Shown here piece by piece: positions 58,472 through 64,000 of a stretch of 64,000 nucleotides of DNA. The translations under genes and the position numbers were made by a program. The DNA is from Burkholderiaceae bacterium. GTDB lineage: Bacteria; Pseudomonadota; Gammaproteobacteria; Burkholderiales; Burkholderiaceae_C. Under the pieces are notes generated by a model that was not told the origin of the DNA, searched no databases, and worked only from the letters and a program-made list of their open reading frames with translations. Positions within the stretch are counted from its first letter, which is position 1, and each line of letters begins with the position of its first letter. Location of the stretch: NCBI GenBank assembly GCA_024235855.1, contig JACKLN010000001.1, positions 529,566-593,565 on the forward strand, in the 5' to 3' direction.

Positions 58472-60425
58472 GCGTTTCGCCCTCCCGCGGCACGAAGGCC
58501 ACGTCGCGCCCGTCGGCCATCAGCTGGCGCAGCTGGGTGGGCCGGCCCTCGTCGTCGAGCACCAGCAGCCCGATGCCGCAGCCGTCCAGCAGGCGCCGGC
58601 CGTGCGGCGTGCCTTCGGGCTTGCGCGGCGTCACGCGCATCAGCCGCCGGCGCGTGAAGCGGTTCAGCGGCGAGCGCGGCGAATACAGCCAGCGGTTGCC
58701 GTGGTCCAGCACCGCCAGCAGGCGCCGCGGGAAGCGGTTGCGCAGCCCGCTGCTGCAGACCTGCCAGATGCGCGGCCCGGGCTGCGATGGGTCGGCCTGG
58801 CCCAGGCGTGCGCGGGCGCGCAGCTCCACGTCGTAGACGAAGCTGTAGTGCACGTCGCCCGACAGGATGACGAAGGTGCGCGGCGTCTGCGGGTGGCGGA
58901 ACACGTTGAGCACCGTGCTGGCCGCGCCGGGGTGGGCCATCCAGTTCTCGGCGTCCACCATCAGCGGCCGGCCGAAGAAGGTGAACAGCCGCTGCACCGC
59001 TTCGATCAGCTTGACGCCGAACACCGGCGCCGAGGCCACCAGCAGCACCGCCGGCAGACCGCGCAGCGTCTGTTGCAGGTCGGTCAGGCCTTCCCAGTCC
59101 AGCAGGCCCGAGGGCTGGCGCGGCGAGCCCTCGGAACGCCAGCGCTGCGTGCGGCTGTCCAGCACGATCAGTGGCGGCGTGGTGTCCCAGCGGTAGTGCC
59201 AGTGGCGGTGGTGCAGCAGTTCGTCGATCAGCTCGTCGTGGCCCGGCGCGCCAGGGGTGTCCAGCACCGCCTGCACGCGGTCCAGCAGCGCGTCGTCGAA
59301 GGCTTCGGGTGCGTTGCCCCAGCCCTGGCCCAGCAGGTAGCCGATCAGCGCATTGCCGATCACGCGGCGCGAGAACGGATGGCCGTAGGCCGCCTGTTCC
59401 CATTCGCGGCTGAGGTTCCAGTCGTCGGACACGTCGTGGTCGTCGAAGACCATGGCCGTGGGCAGGTGGGCCAGCACGCGGCGCACGGCGGGCAGGCCGC
59501 GCACGAACTCGTCCAGTGCCGCCTGCTCGCGCGCCCAGCGGGCGCGGTGGCGCTCGGGCAAGGTGGCCGGCGGGGCGGTGTCCAGGCCGGCCCAGGGCCG
59601 TGGCGACCACACCAGCATCACCATGGCCAGCACCTCGGCCAGCGTGATCAGGTGGTTGTGCGCGTTGTCGCTGGTGAACACCGGCTTGCGCACGCCGCCG
59701 AAGACCAGGTCGGCCAGGTGGCGGCTGCCCACCGTCTTCGGCAGCAACCGCATGCGCTCGCAGTAGGTGGCCGGGTGGGCGCGCAGGGCGGCGGCGTCGG
59801 GCAGGTCGGTGCTCTCGGCGCAGGCGAGGTCCTCGTCGGGCAGGCCCAGGCGCCGGCCCAGCGCGTGGATGGCGCGCAGCATCGGCGCGGCGACGTCGTC
59901 GCAGTAGAGCTGGTCGCCGGTGAGCACCAGGGCCGACGGCCAGGGGTCGGCGTCCGGCGCATCGGATGACGCGAGCAGGTGCGCGAGATGGGCATCGGCG
60001 CGCACCAGCCCGTCACCGTCCCCGCCGTGGTGCGGCTTTCGGCAGGACCCGTGCAGCAGGGCGCGCACGCGCGGCGCGAAGACGAAACCGGGGGTGTCGC
60101 GGCCCGGGTAGCACAGGGCGGCGTCGGTGGCGTCGGCCCAGGTGCCGTCCGCCGTGGTGGTGTCGGCGGCGGGGGACAGCCAGACGCGGTAGCCCGTCCA
60201 GGTGTCCGCGGGCAGGTCGGCGTCCGGCACCACGGTGACCAGGTGCAGCGCCAGCCCGGTCCCGGCCCGCAGCGTGCGCACCGTGGTGTGGGCGGACCGC
60301 TCGGCGCCGTGGTCGTCGTGCAGCGTGATGCGCACCCGCGCCGGCCCGTCGGTGGCCAGCCACAGCGCCACCTGCCGGGCCTGCACCCGGCGCAGCAGCG
60401 GGCCGGCCAGCAGCGCGGTGCTCAC
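58461..60425 (-). CDS. PhoD-like metallophosphatase
   Basis: About 654 residues from GTG 60425, chosen because the product then begins with the family start STALLAGPLLRRV; no ribosome site is obvious, and longer starts (Met 60599) are possible. The metallophosphoesterase core shows LHGSCRKPH, LTGDQLYCDDV, VFDDHDVSDDW and ILSGDVHYSFVYD, the metal-binding set of the PhoD/alkaline phosphatase D superfamily, preceded by a beta domain. It lacks a signal peptide, unlike PhoD proper, so it may act in the cytoplasm on an unknown phosphoester. The next gene downstream is a Crp/Fnr regulator. Confidence 0.82.
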   Translation of the reverse strand: MSTALLAGPLLRRVQARQVALWLATDGPARVRITLHDDHGAERSAHTTVRTLRAGTGLALHLVTVVPDADLPADTWTGYRVWLSPAADTTTADGTWADATDAALCYPGRDTPGFVFAPRVRALLHGSCRKPHHGGDGDGLVRADAHLAHLLASSDAPDADPWPSALVLTGDQLYCDDVAAPMLRAIHALGRRLGLPDEDLACAESTDLPDAAALRAHPATYCERMRLLPKTVGSRHLADLVFGGVRKPVFTSDNAHNHLITLAEVLAMVMLVWSPRPWAGLDTAPPATLPERHRARWAREQAALDEFVRGLPAVRRVLAHLPTAMVFDDHDVSDDWNLSREWEQAAYGHPFSRRVIGNALIGYLLGQGWGNAPEAFDDALLDRVQAVLDTPGAPGHDELIDELLHHRHWHYRWDTTPPLIVLDSRTQRWRSEGSPRQPSGLLDWEGLTDLQQTLRGLPAVLLVASAPVFGVKLIEAVQRLFTFFGRPLMVDAENWMAHPGAASTVLNVFRHPQTPRTFVILSGDVHYSFVYDVELRARARLGQADPSQPGPRIWQVCSSGLRNRFPRRLLAVLDHGNRWLYSPRSPLNRFTRRRLMRVTPRKPEGTPHGRRLLDGCGIGLLVLDDEGRPTQLRQLMADGRDVAFVPREGETHDA

Positions 60426-60649
60426 CAGAGCCGCGCGCCGGCCGACGGGCCAGCCGCCGGAGACGGGGAGGAACGTCGGTTCGGGGCCTGCATGCGCCGG
60501 GAGTCTAGGCGTGAACGGCCGCTGCCACCGGCCATGCCGAGGACCGGCACCACAATCGCGGCCATGGAGTGGTGCGATGCGGGCCGCGCGCGCCGGCATG
60601 GCGCGCCCGGGCGGGGACGGGTCTGGACGCGGGCGGAAAGGTGCCCGGC

Positions 60650-62749
60650 GTGAAGCCCGCGCGTGCACATGCGTCGCCGCGTCGGCGACGTCACCCCCGC
60701 CGCGGTCGGCGCGACCGGCGTCTGGTGGGCGCCCTGCTCGCATCGCTGGTGCTGCACGCGGGGGTGCTGACCTGGGTGCTCGGCGGCGCCGTGGCCGGCT
60801 CCCCCGGCCTGGGATTCCCGTGGCAGTCCCGTCGTGCCGAGGTGGCTGCGCCGACCGTGGTGGTCGTGGCGCCGCGACCCCCGCCTGCGCCAGTTCCCGC
60901 GCCAGTGCCCGAACCGGCGCCGACGCCACGGCCTGCACCCTTGCCAGCACCAGCACCAGCACCAGCACCAGCACCAGCGCCCGTGCCCGTGCCCGTGCCC
61001 GTGCCAGCGCCCGTGCCAGCGCCAGCGCCCGTGCCAGCACCCGCGCCAGCACCCGAGGTGGTGCCCATGCCAGCGCCTGAACCGCTCGCCGCCATCACCG
61101 AGGCGCTGGCGCCGCCGCACCCGGACCCCGTGATTGCGGAGGCCATGGCGCCGACACCGGCGCAGGCGACGGAAGCGCCGCCGGTGTCGCCGTCGGTCGC
61201 GCCGCCTGAGCCACCGCCTGCGCCGCTGCCCGTGGCCGAGGCCCCACCGCCGGCGCCCCCGCCCCCGCCGGCCGTTGCCGAGCCGCCGCTGGCCCAGCCA
61301 CGCGTCGCGGCCACCGTGCCGCCTGACGTGGTCGCGCCCGAGACGGCCGACCGTGTCCTGCCGCCGGCGTCCGCGCCGGTCGTCGCCGAGGTGGCATCGG
61401 CACCGCGCGCGGCCGAAGGCGGCGTCGCCTCGGCACGCGCCGATGCCGAAGCGCTGGACCGGGATGCCGCCGCGGACCGCGAACGCATCGAACGGGAGCG
61501 CCTGGCGGAACAGGAGGCGGCCAGGTTGGCCGCGCAGCGGCTTGCCGACGAGCGCAAGGCCCGCGAACGCGAGGCCGAGGCACGCGAGGCGGCCGCCCGT
61601 GCCGCGCGGGCCCTGCAGGCGGCGCGGGAGCAGGCGGCCCGCGAAGAGGCTGCCCGTCTGGAAGCGGCCAGTCGACGGGTTGCCGAGGCCGCAGCGGCCG
61701 CCCAGGCCGAGCGTGAAGCTGCGGAGCGCGCTGCCGCGCTGCAGGCGCAGGAGGACGCGGAACGACAACGCCAGGACGCCGAGGCCCGGCAGGCGGCGGA
61801 GCGGCTGGCCGCCGAACGCCAGCTTGCCGAACAGCGGAGGGCCGAGCAGCTATTGGCGGAACAGCGACTGGCCGAGCAACAGTTGGCCGAGCAACGACTG
61901 GCCGAGCAACGACTGGCCGAGCAACGACTGGCCGAGCAACGCGCCGTGCAGCAGCGCGAGGCCGAACGGCAGGCCGCCGCTGAACGCGAGCGCGAGCGTG
62001 AAAGGGCCGCACGGGAGGCTGCCGAGCGGGCCGAGGCCGAGCGCCTGGCCGCAGAACGGGTGGCCGCGGAGCGCGCTGAGGCGGAGCGCGCGGCGCAGGC
62101 CCGGCGTGACGCCGAGGCCGCCGCTGCAGCTGCCGCTGCCCGTGAAGCCGCAGCCCGTGAAGCCGCAGCCCGTGAAGCCGCAGCCCGTGAAGCCGCAGCC
62201 CGTGAAGCTGCCGCCCGTGAAGCTGCCGCCCGCGCGGAGGCCGAGGCCCGCCGCGAGCGCATCCTGCGCGCCATGGGCCGTCAGCTCGACGCCGAAGCCG
62301 ATGCCCGCGATGCGCAGCGCGAGGCGGCCCGCCAGCGTGCGCTGGCCGCACCGGCCGATGCCGAAGGCCGCCCGCCCCTGCCGCCGGCGGCCAGCAGCCT
62401 GCGCCGGGCGCGGCTGTTCGGCCGCATCGACACCAACGCCGAACTGGTGGCCTACGCCGAGGCCTGGGCGCGCCGCATCCAGCTGCACCCCACGCCGGCC
62501 ATGGTGGCCGAGGCCGCGGGCCAGCGGCACACGCCGCCGCTGGTCACGGTGGCGCTGCGCGCCGACGGCAGCGTGGAGTCGGTGCGCTTCGTGCTCAGCA
62601 GCGGCTCGCCGGCGGTCGACGAGATGGTGCGCCGCATCCTGCGCGAACTGGCGCCGCACCCGCCGTTCCCGCCGGCGCTGGCCGCCGAGTTCGACGTGGT
62701 GGAGATCCGCCGCACCTGGGTGTTCGACACCGCCGTGCGGCTGCAGTAG
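60650..62749 (+). CDS. TonB-like protein with proline-alanine and coiled-coil repeats
   Basis: About 699 residues from GTG 60650 (AAAGG 8 bases upstream; start uncertain). It has one N-terminal membrane anchor (RLVGALLASLVLHAGVLTWVLGG), a long Pro/Ala-rich stretch, an extremely long Ala/Glu/Arg charged helical region built from repeats such as LAEQR and AAARE, then a C-terminal TonB domain (PLVTVALRADGSVESVRFVLSSGSPAVDEMVRRILREL...). TonB proteins span the periplasm to energise outer-membrane receptors; the repeats make an unusually long span here, more like TolA. No exbB or exbD is adjacent. Confidence 0.8.
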   Translation: MKPARAHASPRRRRHPRRGRRDRRLVGALLASLVLHAGVLTWVLGGAVAGSPGLGFPWQSRRAEVAAPTVVVVAPRPPPAPVPAPVPEPAPTPRPAPLPAPAPAPAPAPAPVPVPVPVPAPVPAPAPVPAPAPAPEVVPMPAPEPLAAITEALAPPHPDPVIAEAMAPTPAQATEAPPVSPSVAPPEPPPAPLPVAEAPPPAPPPPPAVAEPPLAQPRVAATVPPDVVAPETADRVLPPASAPVVAEVASAPRAAEGGVASARADAEALDRDAAADRERIERERLAEQEAARLAAQRLADERKAREREAEAREAAARAARALQAAREQAAREEAARLEAASRRVAEAAAAAQAEREAAERAAALQAQEDAERQRQDAEARQAAERLAAERQLAEQRRAEQLLAEQRLAEQQLAEQRLAEQRLAEQRLAEQRAVQQREAERQAAAERERERERAAREAAERAEAERLAAERVAAERAEAERAAQARRDAEAAAAAAAAREAAAREAAAREAAAREAAAREAAAREAAARAEAEARRERILRAMGRQLDAEADARDAQREAARQRALAAPADAEGRPPLPPAASSLRRARLFGRIDTNAELVAYAEAWARRIQLHPTPAMVAEAAGQRHTPPLVTVALRADGSVESVRFVLSSGSPAVDEMVRRILRELAPHPPFPPALAAEFDVVEIRRTWVFDTAVRLQ
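60943..61054. repeat. Proline-alanine coding repeat
   Basis: Imperfect six-base repeats CCAGCA, CCAGCG and CCCGTG encode Pro-Ala and Pro-Val pairs in the TonB-like gene. Such a stretch can slip during replication, so copy number may vary between strains. Confidence 0.8.
61853..61942. repeat. 15-base tandem repeat, six units
   Basis: Six units of the form CTGGCCGAGCAACGA encode LAEQR or LAEQQ in the helical region of the TonB-like protein. The last four units are almost identical, indicating recent duplication. Confidence 0.85.
62135..62224. repeat. 15-base tandem repeat, six units (AAARE)
   Basis: Six units of GCAGCCCGTGAAGCC with minor changes encode AAREA. The central units are identical. 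It is separate from the LAEQR repeat and has a different unit, so the gene has expanded at least twice. Confidence 0.85.
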
Positions 62750-62785
62750 CGGCTGCCGTCGCGGCCGCAGCCGGGTGCGCGATGG

Positions 62786-63739
62786 TCAGAGCGTGACGTA
62801 GCGCCCCAGCCGCACCATCGTCTGCCCGGGCTTGAAGCGGCGCTGGCTGGGCATGACCAGCACGCAGTCGTCGTAGGGCGTCGTCCAGACATGCTCGCCG
62901 TCCTCGGCGATCGGCGTGCCGGCCTTGGGGATCACGCTCATGGCCACCACCGGCACCCGGAACCGGAAGGCGGTGCTGCGCGCCACCACCGGCTCGGTGA
63001 CGCGGACCAGGCGCTGCGTCGCCGGCAGCGGCAGGCGCACGTGGGCCTGCACCCAGTCGGCCTGCGCCATACCGGCCAGGCCCAGGAAGCGTGCCAGCGT
63101 GTCGTGCGCCACGGCGGCGGCGCCGGCCTCCCAGTGTTGGCCACACTCGACGAGCAGTGCGCGCTTCGGGCTGGCCGGGTCGCCGAAGCCGCCGCGCTCG
63201 ACCATGCGCAGCCCGGCCGGGTGGCCGGTGTCCAGCAGCAGGTCGGCCGGGGTGCCGAGCTCCTGTGCCAGGCGCGCGTGCTTGTCGAGCGTGCCGCAGA
63301 CCATCAGCGGTGCGCAGGGCTCGTTCATCGAGTGGATGTCGAGCATCAGGTCGGCCGCGTCGACGAAGGGCTGCAGCGCGCGTGCGCGCCGACGTTCCAC
63401 GGTGTCGCCGTTGTGCATCGCGCCGTCGGCCCACACGCGGTTGAAGTCCTCGTCGACGTAGCGCGACTCGAAGGGCTTGGCCGGGTCCCATCGGTCGAAG
63501 GCGGCCACGTTGCCGAAGGCCAGGCTGAGGCGGCCGCGCTGGGGCCGGAAACCCTCGGCCAGCAGCGCGTCCAGCGCGATGGCGCCGCAGATCTCGTTGC
63601 CGTGCGTCAGGGCCTGCACGTGCACCGTCGGCCCGGGCACGCCGCTGTCGAACAGGTGCACGAAGTCGACGCCGGTGTTGCCTTGTCGCCAGCGGCGGAT
63701 GTCGGGGGCCTGGATCTCGATGGGCAGGGTGTCGGTCAT
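62786..63739 (-). CDS. Succinylglutamate desuccinylase/aspartoacylase family protein
   Basis: A 317-residue zinc amidohydrolase of the AstE/aspartoacylase family. The zinc motif ALTHGNEICG (His and Glu) is near 44-53, and LMLDIHSMNEP near 131-141 supplies the second His. VECGQHWEAG near 197-206 holds the catalytic Glu. The C-terminal beta domain follows. Substrate is not clear; AstE acts on succinylglutamate, but no other ast genes are here. A dipeptide transporter gene lies upstream on the same strand, 60 bases away. Confidence 0.85.
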   Translation of the reverse strand: MTDTLPIEIQAPDIRRWRQGNTGVDFVHLFDSGVPGPTVHVQALTHGNEICGAIALDALLAEGFRPQRGRLSLAFGNVAAFDRWDPAKPFESRYVDEDFNRVWADGAMHNGDTVERRRARALQPFVDAADLMLDIHSMNEPCAPLMVCGTLDKHARLAQELGTPADLLLDTGHPAGLRMVERGGFGDPASPKRALLVECGQHWEAGAAAVAHDTLARFLGLAGMAQADWVQAHVRLPLPATQRLVRVTEPVVARSTAFRFRVPVVAMSVIPKAGTPIAEDGEHVWTTPYDDCVLVMPSQRRFKPGQTMVRLGRYVTL

Positions 63740-63799
63740 GGTCGAAGAGGTCGGGGGCAGTTGTGGCAAGCCGAAGGTGCGGGCCGGAGACGGTGCCGC

Positions 63800-64000
63800 T
63801 CAGGCACCGGTGCCGCCACTGTCGAGGTGGCAGGCGCTCAGGTGGCCCGGTGCGGTCTCGACCAGCGCCGGCCGCTCCTGGCGGCAGCGCGGGCCGGCGT
63901 GCGGACAGCGCGGGTGGAAGTGGCAGCCCGGCGGCGGGTCCAGCGGCGACGGGATCTCGCCCTTCAGCGGCGCGAAGCGCTTGTGGCGGCTGGCCAGCGT
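63800..64000 (-). CDS. Oligopeptide/dipeptide ABC transporter ATP-binding protein, C-terminal fragment
   Basis: The last 66 codons of a gene running off the right edge. The end reads KGEIPSPLDPPPGCHFHPRCPHAG, the hallmark C-terminal oligopeptide/dipeptide transporter domain of the OppD/OppF/DppD/DppF ATPases, whose cysteines (CHFHPRC, and later RCRQ, ACHL) can bind an Fe-S cluster in some members. The aspartoacylase-family gene follows 60 bases later, so both may be part of one transport and hydrolysis operon. Confidence 0.85.
   Translation of the reverse strand, partial: TLASRHKRFAPLKGEIPSPLDPPPGCHFHPRCPHAGPRCRQERPALVETAPGHLSACHLDSGGTGA

Noticed and set aside
62135..62224. Possible CRISPR-like array from the regular 15-base units
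   Set aside because: The units are directly adjacent without spacers and encode a regular helical peptide within the TonB-like gene.

Overview
This window is a GC-rich (visibly about 70 %) stretch of a Gram-negative chromosome, most like the Burkholderiales (Rubrivivax/Leptothrix/Ideonella-type betaproteobacteria). The evidence is the kdsD-kdsC-lptC lipopolysaccharide genes, a PEP-CTERM surface protein, a type-2 argC, an AmpG permease, and mnmG-rsmG-parA-parB with two parS sites. The last block normally sits near the chromosome origin. No tRNA, rRNA, insertion sequence or CRISPR array was seen. About 57 intact or partial genes and one frame-disrupted gene (mnmG) fill the window, mostly in tight operons with 1-11 base overlaps.

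Layout. 1-5271: a cut-off histidine phosphatase-like gene and a Kef-type antiporter (minus), then kdsD-kdsC-lptC-SDR (plus). 5365-9472: a glycine-rich RRM protein (minus) with a readable promoter and terminator, and a marC/nitronate monooxygenase/GMC oxidoreductase operon. 9756-15840: HDOD protein, long-chain acyl-CoA synthetase, GST-like protein, cobalamin adenosyltransferase, FAD-linked oxidase and a trypsin-like protease. 15850-19005: PEP-CTERM protein with a sigma-54-like promoter, UDP-glucuronate 4-epimerase and a lipoprotein. 19027-23822: the stress operon prkA(yeaG)-yeaH-spoVR(ycgB). 24163-28083: trehalose operon otsB-GH15-otsA, then an MFS transporter.

29333-36667 is the chromosome-partition region: parB, hydrolase, argC (opposite strand), GNAT, parA, LysE, rsmG and mnmG. 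Two parS sites lie inside rsmG and mnmG, exactly 900 bases apart. mnmG carries five small indels, three of them GC dinucleotide gains, which looks more like sequencing error than decay. 36713-40468 holds small regulators: YkgJ-like and Crp/Fnr genes with a CRP-like palindrome before a DUF2892 gene, a phosphatase, a LuxR-type regulator and a second Crp/Fnr protein.

40481-50040 is the most unusual part: a four-gene overlapping operon. Its first gene encodes a very large regulator (pseudo-CHAT-like N-terminus, class III cyclase-like domain, AAA/STAND ATPase, TPR-like C-terminus). It is followed by a divergent P450-like protein with an extra C-terminal domain, a DyP-type peroxidase, and a patatin-like phospholipase with two membrane segments. 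A signal-responsive lipid-release and lipid-oxidation system is a reasonable hypothesis; a defence role is more speculative.

50149-64000: a large lipoprotein, M48 protease, AmpG, TerB-like and HPF-like small proteins opposite an NhaR-like regulator, a DUF1772 protein, a third Crp/Fnr regulator, a PhoD-like phosphatase, a repeat-rich TonB-like protein, an aspartoacylase-family hydrolase, and the C-terminal end of a dipeptide ABC transporter ATPase.
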